Of a DNA stretch of 64,000 bases, positions 41,116 to 50,535 are shown one piece after another. The first letter of the stretch is position 1. Each line of letters begins with the position of its first letter. A program made the translations under genes and the position numbers. Location: contig JAYSGB010000002.1 of the NCBI GenBank assembly GCA_041913045.1, positions 124,001 to 188,000 of the forward strand, read 5' to 3'. Source of the DNA: CAMLOF01 sp041913045 (GTDB lineage: Bacteria > Pseudomonadota > Gammaproteobacteria > Burkholderiales > Burkholderiaceae_C). The notes beneath the pieces are model-generated. The model had not been told where the DNA came from. It saw nothing but the letters and a program-made list of their open reading frames with translations, and searched no databases.

Positions 41116-41750
41116 CCGGGGCAGGAGCTGATGACATTGACCCCGCACGCGGCAAGCCCTTGTCGATGGTGCTGTTTGAATTAGCATACTCCACGGATCG
41201 CGAACGCATCTACGTCAGAGACTTGCTGCAAGCGTTGGGGGACCGCGCACTTGGCGCTCTGATGTTTGTTTTTGCTGTCCCCAACGTCATCCCCGTGCCA
41301 CCGGGAGTGTCCGCCATCCTCGGGACCCCGCTAATTTTTCTGGCTGCGCAGCTCATGCTTGGCCATTCACCCTGGCTCCCTGAGCTCATCACGCGGCGGT
41401 CCTTGCAGCGCACCGACTTCGCAACACTGACTCGCAGGATCATTCCCTGGCTGTCCAAAGCCGAACGGCTGCTACGCCCCCGAATGACCATGTTGGCAGC
41501 GCCGCCCATGGAGTACGTGGCAGGCCTGATCTGCTTACTATTGGCCGTGATTCTGGTGTTGCCTGTGCCTCTTGGCAACACGCTACCGGCTCTGGCAATC
41601 AGCGTATTGGCGCTGGGAGTTCTGGAGCGCGATGGCTACTGGATCTTGGCTGGTTTGGCCTTGGCCGCCCTCGCGGCCACAGTCGTTTCAGGCGTTGTCC
41701 TGGCCATGATCCAAGCTGCGATGTTTGTAATCGAACGGGTAATTCAATGA
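41112..41750 (+). CDS. ExoD-family membrane protein
   Basis: A 212-residue inner membrane protein of the exopolysaccharide synthesis ExoD type, with 'LGDRALGALMFVFAVPNVIPVPPGVSA' regions typical of the family (quoted in part) and about four membrane segments. The biochemical role is unknown. Its ATG lies in the stop of the lipoprotein gene, and its own stop overlaps the next ATG, so the three genes are tightly coupled. Confidence 0.87.
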   Translation: MTGAGADDIDPARGKPLSMVLFELAYSTDRERIYVRDLLQALGDRALGALMFVFAVPNVIPVPPGVSAILGTPLIFLAAQLMLGHSPWLPELITRRSLQRTDFATLTRRIIPWLSKAERLLRPRMTMLAAPPMEYVAGLICLLLAVILVLPVPLGNTLPALAISVLALGVLERDGYWILAGLALAALAATVVSGVVLAMIQAAMFVIERVIQ

Positions 41751-42043
41751 GCCAAATGATCGTGCACGGCTTCTTCGCTGAACGCTGGCATGGGAAAACT
41801 TCCCTGAGTCGGCTGTTCTGGCGCGATCTATTTGGCGTGGGAACGTTCGTCAATTTGCTCATCGGGTTCACCGCGCTGATCCTGCTGGCCAAGAGAGTGG
41901 ACGCATCATGGGTGCTGATTCTGCATGTGCTCCCCCTGCCATACAACCTGTTCCTGGTGAGTTGTGTCTGGAGGCACGGTGACGTGTCCGCCACAGCCAG
42001 AGTCGTCTCGGCGACCTGGTTGCTGGCGGTACAGATCGTCTGA
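41747..42043 (+). CDS. Small membrane protein
   Basis: A 98-residue protein with two or three hydrophobic segments (about residues 34-50 and 54-73, and a weaker one near the end). It overlaps the ExoD gene by an ATGA and is the last gene of the envelope operon, nine bases from the convergent tctA. I do not recognise it. Confidence 0.65.
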   Translation: MSQMIVHGFFAERWHGKTSLSRLFWRDLFGVGTFVNLLIGFTALILLAKRVDASWVLILHVLPLPYNLFLVSCVWRHGDVSATARVVSATWLLAVQIV

Positions 42044-42052
42044 TTTACCCTT

Positions 42053-43546
42053 TCACGCCCTGCGGTGCCAAGCCAGGACCCTTGGCGTGACCAGGACGAG
42101 CACCACAATAGCCAGCAGCACGGCAGACATCGGGCGCTCGAAGAACACCGCGAAGCTGCCTTCACCGATAGACACAGCATTGCGCAGGTGCGCCTCGGCA
42201 TAAGGCCCCAGAATCAAACCCACGATGGCCGGTGCCATGGGGAAGTCGTAGCGGCGCATCACCACCCCGGCAATGCCCAGGGCCAGCATCAGGTACAGGT
42301 CAAAAGCGCTCTGGCGCATGCCATACACACCCACCGTCGCGAAAATCAAGATACCGGCGTACAGCGGGGCACGCGGCACACGCAACAGCTTGACCCACAA
42401 GCCCACCAGCGGCAGGTTGAGCACCAGCAGCATGATGTTGCCGATGTAGAGCGAGGCGATCAGCGCCCAGACCAGGCCGGACGATGTCTCGAACAGCTGC
42501 GGCCCCGCCTGGATGCCGTAGTTCTGGAATGCGTTGAGCAGGATGGCCGTGGTGACCGAGGTGGGAATACCCAGCGTGAGCAAGGGAATGAGCGTGGCAG
42601 TGATGGCCGCGTTGTTGGCCGCTTCGGGCCCGGCCACACCTTCGATGGCGCCCGTGGTGCCGAATTCCTTCTTGTGCTCAGGTGCGGCCAGCTTGCGCTC
42701 GGTGGCATAGCTCAGGAAGGTCGGAATCTCGGAGCCGCCGGCCGGAACGGTGCCGAACGGAAAGCCAATGAACGACGCGCGCAACCAGGCGGGCCAGGAA
42801 CGGCGCCATTCCTCTTTGGTCATGTGCACGCGGCTCATCTTGTTCAGGCTGCTCACAACCTTGCCCTCGTAGAGCGTGGTGTAGAGCGCTTCGCCAATGG
42901 CGAACAGACCCACCGCCACCAGCACCACCTCAATGCCGTCCATGAATTCCAGCACACCCGCGGTGTAGCGGGTCTGGCCGGTGATCTGGTCGATACCCAC
43001 CAAGCCCATGCCCAAGCCCAGGAACAGCGACGTCAGACCGCGCAGGGTGCTGCCACCGAGCACCGCGCTCACCGTGGTGAACGCCAGCAACATCAGGCAG
43101 AAATACTCGGGCGGCCCCAGCAACACGGCGTAGTCGGCCACGATGGGGGCAAACAGGGTCACCAGCACGGTGGCAATGGTGCCTGCCACGAAAGAGCCAA
43201 TGGCCGCCGTTGCCAGCGCAGCACCCGCACGGCCGCTCTTGGCCATCTTGAACCCCTCCAGCGCCGTCACCATGGAGCCTGTTTCGCCAGGGGTGTTGAG
43301 CAGAATGGAGGTGGTGGAGCCACCGTACATGGCACCGTAGTAGATGCCTGCGAAGAAGATCATCGAGGCGGTAGGCTCCACCTGCGACGTGATGGGCAGC
43401 AACATGGCCACCGTGACTGCCGGGCCCAAGCCAGGCAGCACGCCAATGGCAGTGCCCAATATGCACCCCGCCAGCGCCCACAGCAGGTTCACCGGCGAAA
43501 GCGCCGTCGCGAACCCCTGCATCAGAAGATTGATGGTTTCCATCAT
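42053..43546 (-). CDS. tctA: Tripartite tricarboxylate transporter, large permease TctA
   Basis: A 497-residue inner membrane protein with about twelve membrane segments and the family motifs 'GVLPGLGPAVTVAMLLPIT' and 'IYYGAMYGGSTTSILLNTPG' (quoted in part). It forms the secondary transport channel that takes up citrate or related acids delivered by the TctC receptor. It follows tctB by 13 bases and is the last gene of tctCBA. Confidence 0.95.
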   Translation of the reverse strand: MMETINLLMQGFATALSPVNLLWALAGCILGTAIGVLPGLGPAVTVAMLLPITSQVEPTASMIFFAGIYYGAMYGGSTTSILLNTPGETGSMVTALEGFKMAKSGRAGAALATAAIGSFVAGTIATVLVTLFAPIVADYAVLLGPPEYFCLMLLAFTTVSAVLGGSTLRGLTSLFLGLGMGLVGIDQITGQTRYTAGVLEFMDGIEVVLVAVGLFAIGEALYTTLYEGKVVSSLNKMSRVHMTKEEWRRSWPAWLRASFIGFPFGTVPAGGSEIPTFLSYATERKLAAPEHKKEFGTTGAIEGVAGPEAANNAAITATLIPLLTLGIPTSVTTAILLNAFQNYGIQAGPQLFETSSGLVWALIASLYIGNIMLLVLNLPLVGLWVKLLRVPRAPLYAGILIFATVGVYGMRQSAFDLYLMLALGIAGVVMRRYDFPMAPAIVGLILGPYAEAHLRNAVSIGEGSFAVFFERPMSAVLLAIVVLVLVTPRVLAWHRRA

Positions 43547-43559
43547 GACAACTCCCCTT

Positions 43560-44105
43560 TCAGAGCCAGCCGCTGCCGGTCAGACCAGGCAGGTTGACGG
43601 CGAGGAACTTGGTGAAAAGCCAGAAGACCGGCGCGGAGATGACAACCCCGACAGCCAGATCGCGCAGCGTGGATTTCCAGTTGCCAGCGCCTTTGCCCTC
43701 GCTTTGACGCAAGCCACGCACGGCCAAGGCGTAGCAAAGCGTGCAACTCAAGATGAACCCGATGGTGTTGATCAGGGACGCATTGACAATCACCGCAACC
43801 ACGACCCATGCGAAGGCTGGCCAATCGCCATGCTCGGCGCCGGACGGTTTCTCCACGTCCCTGAAGCCGCCCGACATGCCTTGTCGCGTCAGCAACACGC
43901 CGCAAACACCCAGCGCCAGCGCCACCACCCAAGGCAGAAAACTGGGGCCAACGCCCGCATAGCCTGCATCCGAAGGCATCTGTGCCGCACCCACGGCCAT
44001 GACCACGGCCACAGCCACCACGCCCAGGCCCAGGGCCATCTGCCCCAGGCGCTGCCCCTTGGTCAGCAGCAGGGGCTGACCGTCATCCTCAGGCAACGCA
44101 TCCAT
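43560..44105 (-). CDS. tctB: Tripartite tricarboxylate transporter, small permease TctB
   Basis: A 181-residue membrane protein with four hydrophobic segments, the small TctB subunit that pairs with TctA. A cytosolic linker with Glu/Lys/Pro lies in the middle ('RDVEKPSGAEHG'). It is separated from tctC by a strong terminator-like hairpin, so it is expected to be made in smaller amounts than the receptor. Confidence 0.92.
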   Translation of the reverse strand: MDALPEDDGQPLLLTKGQRLGQMALGLGVVAVAVVMAVGAAQMPSDAGYAGVGPSFLPWVVALALGVCGVLLTRQGMSGGFRDVEKPSGAEHGDWPAFAWVVVAVIVNASLINTIGFILSCTLCYALAVRGLRQSEGKGAGNWKSTLRDLAVGVVISAPVFWLFTKFLAVNLPGLTGSGWL

Positions 44106-44123
44106 AGCAATCTCCAGAGATCA

Positions 44124-44160
44124 GAAAAAAGCAGGGCCGCGACCGGCTGGTCACGGCCCG
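44124..44160 (-). terminator. Hairpin plus T-run between tctC and tctB
   Basis: On the reverse strand an 11-base stem with one mismatch and a 4-base loop (44159-44134) is followed by TGC and TTTTTT (44129-44124). It is an intrinsic terminator inside the operon, placed to stop most transcripts after tctC. Partial read-through would keep receptor levels above permease levels. Confidence 0.75.
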
Positions 44161-44184
44161 TCAGAGCACAGCAGATCCGGCGGA

Positions 44185-45150
44185 TCAGATCATCCCGGAC
44201 TTGACCATGATCGCGCGCAGGCTGGCGAAGTCGCGCTCGACGAACTCCTCGAAGGCCTTGCCGGTGAGCACCGCAGGCGTCCAGCCGTTCTTCTCCAGGG
44301 ACTCTTTCCAGGCCTTGCTTTGCGTGGCCTTGACGATCATGTCGGTCAGCGCCTTGCGCTGGTCGGGGGTGATGTCGGCAGCGCCATACACACCGCGCCA
44401 GTTGCCGATCACCACGTCGATGCCCTGCTCCACGAGGGTGGGAATGTTCAGGCCGGGTAGGCGCTTGTCGGAGGTGACGCCGATGGCGCGCATCTTGCCG
44501 GACTCGATGTACGGCTGGAATTCGCTGTAGCCACTGCCGCCGATGGTGACGTTGCCACCCAGAATGGCGGCCACTGCCTCACCGCCCCCACGGAAGGGCA
44601 CGTAGTTGATCTTGGCGGCATCCACGCCAACCACGCGGGCGATCATGGCCGCAGCCACGTGCTCGGTGGAACCCCGCGAGCCACCACCCCACTTGACGCT
44701 GCCCGGGTCTTTCTTCAGTTGATCGACCACATCCTTCATGGTCTTGAGCGGAGAATCCGCAGGCAACACGAAGACGTTGTATTCGCTCGTCAGGCGGGCG
44801 ATCGGCGTCAGCTGCGTGACGGAAACCGGCGGTTTGCCGGTGATGATGCCACCCAGCATCACGGCGCCCATCACCATCAGCGCGTTCGGGTCGCCCTTGC
44901 TGGCGTTGTAGAACTGCGCCAGGCCAATGGCACCAGCGGCACCGCCCTTGTTCTCGTAGGTCACGGCGCTGGCCACGCCTGCATCCTGCAGCGCCTTGCC
45001 CAGAGCACGGCCGGTCAGGTCCCAGCCACCACCAGGGTTGGCGGGAATCATCATCTTCAGGTTGGCAGCAGCGAGGGCAGACAAGGGCAGCCCGCCTGCA
45101 CCAACGGCAGCCAGCGCAGCCAGGGACTTGAGGAATTCGTCACGACGCAT
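44185..45150 (-). CDS. tctC: Tripartite tricarboxylate transporter substrate-binding protein (Bug family)
   Basis: A 321-residue periplasmic receptor with a signal peptide (residues 1-28, 'LAALAAVGAGGLPLSALAAA') and the two-lobed Bug fold: 'MMIPANPGGGWDLTGRAL' contacts the ligand carboxylate, and 'GGSRGSTEHVAAAMIA' lies in the second site. The ligand may be citrate or another carboxylate. It starts after CAGGAG. It is divergent from tctDE, which probably controls it. Confidence 0.93.
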   Translation of the reverse strand: MRRDEFLKSLAALAAVGAGGLPLSALAAANLKMMIPANPGGGWDLTGRALGKALQDAGVASAVTYENKGGAAGAIGLAQFYNASKGDPNALMVMGAVMLGGIITGKPPVSVTQLTPIARLTSEYNVFVLPADSPLKTMKDVVDQLKKDPGSVKWGGGSRGSTEHVAAAMIARVVGVDAAKINYVPFRGGGEAVAAILGGNVTIGGSGYSEFQPYIESGKMRAIGVTSDKRLPGLNIPTLVEQGIDVVIGNWRGVYGAADITPDQRKALTDMIVKATQSKAWKESLEKNGWTPAVLTGKAFEEFVERDFASLRAIMVKSGMI

Positions 45151-45198
45151 GGAGGTCTCCTGTTGAGGGTTGTGGTGATGCGATGGTCGTTCGCCAGA

Positions 45199-45215
45199 CT
45201 GTCAATCGGCTGTCA
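45199..45215. promoter_or_regulatory. Direct repeat CTGTCA-N5-CTGTCA, candidate TctD site
   Basis: CTGTCA at 45199-45204 and 45210-45215 repeat every 11 bases, one helical turn, as OmpR-family regulators usually need. The site lies in the 128-base gap between tctC and tctD and is therefore well placed for the neighbouring response regulator. Confidence 0.55.
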
Positions 45216-45278
45216 GGTTCATCAGGACAAACCCTAGGGCGAATCTCCACCAGCATGCGCCGCATAATCAGCCCAGCC

Positions 45279-45968
45279 ATGAAACTGCTGCTGATTGAAG
45301 ACAACCCGGCCATGCAAGCCAGCCTGCAACGCTCGCTGGAACGCCGTGGCATGCAGGTGCAGATATGCGGCGACGGGCGGCAAGCCCTGGACGCATGGGC
45401 CAGCGGCCAGCCGGACGTGGTGATGCTGGACCTGACGCTTCCTGGCCTGGACGGCTTGCAAGTGCTGCACAAGGCCCGGCAAGCGGGCTTCTCAACACCC
45501 GTCATCATCCTCACGGCTCGCGGTACGGTAGGCGACAGGGTCATGGGTCTGAAGACCGGTGCCGACGACTACCTGCCCAAACCCTTCGACCTGGATGAAC
45601 TGGAGGCCCGCCTGCATGCGCTGGCGCGTCGTTCCGCTCCGGCGCCTGCTGCCGCCTTCGTTGACGTTTCGCAGCGCCCTGCTTTTTGCGGCTTCCGAGT
45701 GGACACGGCAAGCGGTGCGGTGTACTTCCAGGAGACGCCGCTTGAACTGGCACCGCGAGAGGCAGCCCTGCTGCGAGCGCTGCTGGAGCGCCCAGGCCAT
45801 GCCATCGCCAAAGAGCGTCTGCTGGAACTGGTGTTTCCCAATGCTGGCGACGTGCAGTCCGAAGCCATTGAAGTGGTGGTCTACCGCCTGCGCAAAAAGA
45901 TCGCGCAGATGGGCGTTCAGCTCGTCACCCTGCGCGGGCTGGGCTACCTGCTCAAGGCCCAAGCATGA
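45279..45968 (+). CDS. tctD: OmpR-family response regulator, TctD type
   Basis: A 229-residue regulator. The receiver domain has Asp51 as phosphorylation site ('MLDLTLPGLDG') and Lys101 ('YLPKPFD'). The C-terminal winged-helix DNA-binding domain ends in 'LVTLRGLGYLLKA'. The ATG at 45279 gives the family start 'MKLLLIEDN'. It overlaps the kinase gene by an ATGA. By position and type it should activate tctCBA on sensing the acid. Confidence 0.93.
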   Translation: MKLLLIEDNPAMQASLQRSLERRGMQVQICGDGRQALDAWASGQPDVVMLDLTLPGLDGLQVLHKARQAGFSTPVIILTARGTVGDRVMGLKTGADDYLPKPFDLDELEARLHALARRSAPAPAAAFVDVSQRPAFCGFRVDTASGAVYFQETPLELAPREAALLRALLERPGHAIAKERLLELVFPNAGDVQSEAIEVVVYRLRKKIAQMGVQLVTLRGLGYLLKAQA

Positions 45969-47410
45969 AGCTGCGCCTGCGGCCACCTGCGTCGTTGCGC
46001 AACCAGCTCATGCTGGGGATTTTGGTGCCGGTCGTGATCTTCCTCGTCGTCAACGCGGTAGTGCTCTACCGGCAGGCCCTGCGCTCCGCCGACACCGCCT
46101 ACGACCGAACCCTGCTGGCCACCGCCAAAGCCATCGGAGAAGAACTGGAAGTTATACCCGGCGACGACGGGGGCTTCCGCCTCATGGGCTCACTCACCTA
46201 CTCTGCGCTTGAAGCCTTTGAAGCCGACAACCGCAGCCGCATCTATTACCGCGTCACGGGTTTTTCGGGCGAGATGGTGTCGGGCTTTCCTGACCTGCCT
46301 GTGTGGACCGGACGCATTCCCACCCGCACGCTCTACGCGGCGTTGGTGGACTTTTACGACGCCGAGTACCAGGGCGTACCGGTGCGCGTGGCGGTGCTGC
46401 TTCAGCCCGTGGCCGGAGCGACTGGCCAAGGCATGGCCACCATTCAAGTGGCCGAGACCCTGGAACTGCGCGAAACGCTCGCACGCCAGATACTGGTGGA
46501 CACCCTCTGGCGCCAGGCTGCCCTGATCGCGCTGATTGGACTGGTGGTGTTCTTGGTGGTGCAACACGCCACGAGCCCGGTGCGGCGACTCAGTGATGCA
46601 TTGAACCAGCGGCCCGAGAACGACTTGCAGCCGTTCGACACGTCCGACGCGCCGCTGGAACTGAAACCCCTGCTGGTGGCCACCAACCAGCACATGGCCA
46701 AACTCTCCCAATTGCTGGAGCACCAGAAGCGTTTTGTTCGCGACTCATCGCACCAGCTCAAAACCCCGCTGGCAGTGCTGCGCACCCAATTGCAGTCGGC
46801 ACTGCGTGGCGACGTGGACCCGACCATCGCCCTGCAAGAAATGATGCACACGGTTCAGGGCGCCACCGAACTCGCCAACCAGATGCTCGCACTGGCGAAG
46901 GTGGAGCAACTGCGGAATCAGACAGACGTGCCGGTGGTGAACTGGGCCGAGGCGGTAAGGACTGTAGCCCTGGACGTGGCGGCCCTGGTGGTCGACAAGC
47001 AGCTCGACTTTGACTTGAACATTCAACCCGTGTGGGTGCGTGCCCACGAGTGGACGCTCAAGGAACTCGCGCGCAACTTGCTGCACAACGCCATACGGCA
47101 TACACCAGAGGGCGGGGAACTGCACATCACCCTGGAACAAGACGCTGAAACGGGCCAGGGTTGCCTCACCATTCAAGACAGTGGCCCGGGCATTTCTGCG
47201 GAGCTGAAGGACAGGCTGTTCCAACCATTCGCAACCGCGAGTGGAGCACTGCACGGCACCGGCCTGGGCTTGTCCATCTGCCACTCCATCGTGCAGACCT
47301 TGGGTGGCCAGATAGACCTGCGCAACCGAAAAGACACCGACCCCGCCAGCAAAGGGCTGCGCGCCACGGTCTGCCTGCCCCTGGCCGAGGCTCACTCGAC
47401 GATGACGTAA
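45965..47410 (+). CDS. tctE: Sensor histidine kinase, TctE type
   Basis: A 481-residue membrane kinase. Two membrane segments (about residues 15-37 and 181-201) enclose a periplasmic 2CSK-type sensor. A HAMP-like linker, the phosphoacceptor His263 in 'SSHQLKTPL' and an ATPase domain with 'NLLHNAIRHTPEGG', 'DSGPGI' and 'GTGLGLSI' follow. It should phosphorylate the overlapping tctD product. Its 3' end overlaps the convergent cupin gene by 19 bases. Confidence 0.94.
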   Translation: MKLRLRPPASLRNQLMLGILVPVVIFLVVNAVVLYRQALRSADTAYDRTLLATAKAIGEELEVIPGDDGGFRLMGSLTYSALEAFEADNRSRIYYRVTGFSGEMVSGFPDLPVWTGRIPTRTLYAALVDFYDAEYQGVPVRVAVLLQPVAGATGQGMATIQVAETLELRETLARQILVDTLWRQAALIALIGLVVFLVVQHATSPVRRLSDALNQRPENDLQPFDTSDAPLELKPLLVATNQHMAKLSQLLEHQKRFVRDSSHQLKTPLAVLRTQLQSALRGDVDPTIALQEMMHTVQGATELANQMLALAKVEQLRNQTDVPVVNWAEAVRTVALDVAALVVDKQLDFDLNIQPVWVRAHEWTLKELARNLLHNAIRHTPEGGELHITLEQDAETGQGCLTIQDSGPGISAELKDRLFQPFATASGALHGTGLGLSICHSIVQTLGGQIDLRNRKDTDPASKGLRATVCLPLAEAHSTMT

Positions 47411-47776
47411 ACCTTCGTCACAGTCTCCAGCACCTCGAAAGAGCCCTCGAAACCGGGCGGAATATGGATGGCCTGGCCGGGGCCCGCCTCTTGCATGCCG
47501 CCGCTGGCCGCGTGCACACGACAGCGGCCCTGCAACACCGTGAAAACCTCGCGCTCCGTAGGCCCGAAGGCAATGCGCCAATGCCCGGGTTCACAACGCC
47601 ACACGCCGGTACTCAACGTGCTGGCGCCTGCAAGCTCGGCGTCCAGGGCATTCCAGGTTTCGCGCAGCGGGTTACCTGCCAGCAGCCGCTCCGGTTTGGG
47701 GCGCGAAAATTCGGCCTCACCAGATACCGGCAGGCCAAAACGCAACAAGTCAGCGGCAGACATGGCGGCAGAAACG

Positions 47777-47784
<8 letters not shown>
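47392..47784 (-). CDS. Cupin-domain protein
   Basis: A 130-residue small cupin of the (S)-ureidoglycine aminohydrolase-like type ('GVWRCEPGHWRIAF', 'EREVFTVLQGRCRVH', 'GPGQAIHIPPGFEG'). The GTG at 47784 overlaps the dcd stop; the ATG at 47763 is an alternative that drops seven residues. Few of the usual metal-binding His residues are present, so catalysis is uncertain. Probably cotranscribed with dcd. Confidence 0.8.
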
Positions 47785-48349
<565 letters not shown>

Positions 48350-48585
48350 GGGTGTTGCTCCAGTTGGGCAGATTGTAGGCACTTCGCCTGATAGCAACGG
48401 GCAAGTTTGCAAGCGATGCAGCAACGTAGGGCGCGTCCTACTCCGCGCCACAGACTTCCCTACTAAAAAATCAGACTGAACCGATATGCCAATTTTGACA
48501 AACACATATGCTCAAGCAGACATGCTAGTGGAGGCAATCCCGACGCATTGATACGGCTTCAAACCACTCACCCAGAAATTTCATC

Positions 48586-50523
48586 ATGCTCAAAAACATG
48601 CGCATTGCACTGAAACTGAGCTTCAGTTTCGCGTTGGTCATATTGCTGGCAGTCATCGCCCTGGCGGTTTCGCTCAAATCGTCGGAAGCGCTTTACGACA
48701 TTGCCAACGACATCACCGACAACGCCTACCCAAAGGTGCAAATCGCCAACGACCTGACCAACATGCTGGACGACATGCGGGTCACCTCCCGCGACTTGAT
48801 TCTGAGGACGGGCGCAAAGGACATCGCGCAGGTGGAAGCGCAGCAGGATGAACTCATCAAATCGGTGGAAGAAAACATCAAGAACCTGAAATCCCTGCTG
48901 AACGAACCCGATGAAGAGCGGCTTTACAAGGAAATCATCGAGCATTGGGCAGCGTTTCGTGTGATCGCCAAAGAAGTAAAAACCCTGGCCAGCGACAACA
49001 AGAACGACGAGGCCACTGCGCTGCTCTATGGGCGGTTTGCTGAAGTCATTGCCAAGTACGACGAAGCGCTCAACGCAATGGTGGAGCTTCAGGAGGCTTC
49101 GTTCAGCGAGAACGCCAAACAAGCCGATACATCGTTCGAGGAAGGCAAAGTCGTCGGGCTTGTCATGGTTGCCCTGCTTGTGTTGATGGGGGCGGTGATC
49201 ACCTTCTTCCTGGTCCGCATCATTACCCGCCCACTGGCGGAATCCGTAGCCGTTGCCAACGCCATTGCTGCGGGAGATCTGAGCAGCAAGATCGAAGTGG
49301 ACTCGAAAGACGAGACCGGTCAACTCAAAGCGGCCATGCAATCGATGCAAGCCAGCCTCAGCGGTGTCGTCGGTGAAATACGAGATATTGTTGCCGCTGC
49401 CAACCGTGGCAACTTCAATAACAAGATGAGTCTCAACGGTAAGGCCGGCTACACCCAGGAGTTGTCCGAACTGCTCAACCAGCTGAGCGACACGGTGGAC
49501 ACCGCCTTCAAAGACACCATCTACGTGGCCGAGGCGCTGGAGCGCGGCAACCTCACGCGCACCGTCACCCGCGACTACCAGGGTGCCTTCGATCAGGTCA
49601 AGCAAAGCCTGAACAACACGGTGGCCAAGCTCGCGCAGACCATCAGCGAGGTCAATGCCACCTCCGACACCATCGCCAGTGCCACCCAGCAGGTCTCGTC
49701 CACCGCGCAGAGCCTGTCTCAAGCCTCTTCCGAGCAAGCTGCCAGCGTGGAAGAAACCACCGCCTCCATCGAAGAGATGGCCGCCAGCATCAACCGCAAC
49801 ACCGACAACGCCCGCGTGGCCGACGGCATGAGCGCCGATGGCTCCAGGAAAGCCGCCGAAGGCGGCCAGGCCGTCAGCGAGACGGTAGGCGCCATGAAGG
49901 ACATCGCGCAGAAGATCGGCATCATCGACGACATCGCCTACCAGACCAACTTGCTGGCCTTGAACGCTGCGATTGAAGCGGCCCGTGCCGGTGAACACGG
50001 CAAGGGCTTTGCCGTGGTGGCCGCCGAGGTGCGCAAGCTCGCCGAGCGCAGCCAGGTGGCCGCGCAGGAAATCGGCCAGCTCGCCAGCAACTCCGTGGGA
50101 CTGGCCGAGCGCGCGGGCAAGCTGCTCGACGAGATCGTGCCCGCCACCAAGAAGACGGCCGAACTGGTGCAGGAGATCACCGCCGCCTCGCAAGAGCAAA
50201 GCGCCGGGGTCACGCAGGTCAACGCTGCCATGGGGCAGTTGAACCAGATCACCCAGCAAAACGCCAGCGCCTCCGAAGAACTGGCGGCCACCGCCGAGGA
50301 GATGAGCGGTCAGGCCAACAACCTGCAGCAGTTGATGGCCTTCTTCCAGGTGGGTAACGGGCAGGGCAGCGGGCAGGCGCAAGGCGCCACGCGGGCTGCA
50401 GCGGTGCGTCAGGGCAGCACCATCGGTGCACCGGCTGGTGCACCCAAGGCCACGGCTGCGCAACCGCGCAAGTCTCTGGGCCACAACGGTGTGGACGAGT
50501 CCAGCTTCGCGCGCTTTGCCTGA
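48586..50523 (+). CDS. Methyl-accepting chemotaxis protein
   Basis: A 645-residue transmembrane chemoreceptor. Membrane segment 1 (about 9-30), a four-helix-bundle periplasmic sensor (about 31-186), membrane segment 2 (about 187-209) and a HAMP domain come first. A second HAMP-like stretch (about 265-345) precedes the signalling domain, whose tip 'AYQTNLLALNAAIEAARAGE' is intact. There is no C-terminal NWETF-type CheR-binding pentapeptide. The C-terminus is a Gly/Ala/Gln-rich tail. It is followed 12 bases later by cheW, so the pair forms a receptor-coupling unit. Confidence 0.95.
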   Translation: MLKNMRIALKLSFSFALVILLAVIALAVSLKSSEALYDIANDITDNAYPKVQIANDLTNMLDDMRVTSRDLILRTGAKDIAQVEAQQDELIKSVEENIKNLKSLLNEPDEERLYKEIIEHWAAFRVIAKEVKTLASDNKNDEATALLYGRFAEVIAKYDEALNAMVELQEASFSENAKQADTSFEEGKVVGLVMVALLVLMGAVITFFLVRIITRPLAESVAVANAIAAGDLSSKIEVDSKDETGQLKAAMQSMQASLSGVVGEIRDIVAAANRGNFNNKMSLNGKAGYTQELSELLNQLSDTVDTAFKDTIYVAEALERGNLTRTVTRDYQGAFDQVKQSLNNTVAKLAQTISEVNATSDTIASATQQVSSTAQSLSQASSEQAASVEETTASIEEMAASINRNTDNARVADGMSADGSRKAAEGGQAVSETVGAMKDIAQKIGIIDDIAYQTNLLALNAAIEAARAGEHGKGFAVVAAEVRKLAERSQVAAQEIGQLASNSVGLAERAGKLLDEIVPATKKTAELVQEITAASQEQSAGVTQVNAAMGQLNQITQQNASASEELAATAEEMSGQANNLQQLMAFFQVGNGQGSGQAQGATRAAAVRQGSTIGAPAGAPKATAAQPRKSLGHNGVDESSFARFA

Positions 50524-50535
50524 AGGGGAGCGGCC

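Noticed and set aside
42065..43597. A 510-codon forward frame opposite tctA
   Set aside because: Gln/His/Arg-rich antisense sequence without motifs; tctA is clear.
45960..47410. Cupin gene and kinase gene overlap at 47392-47410 as a sign of misprediction
   Set aside because: Both proteins have complete, family-typical ends, so a short convergent overlap is the simpler reading.
48464..48488. Possible sigma-28 (flagellar) promoter before the chemoreceptor: TAAA and CCGATATG
   Set aside because: The two parts are about three bases too close compared with the TAAA-N15-GCCGATAA rule and the -10 part is imperfect. Not strong enough to annotate.
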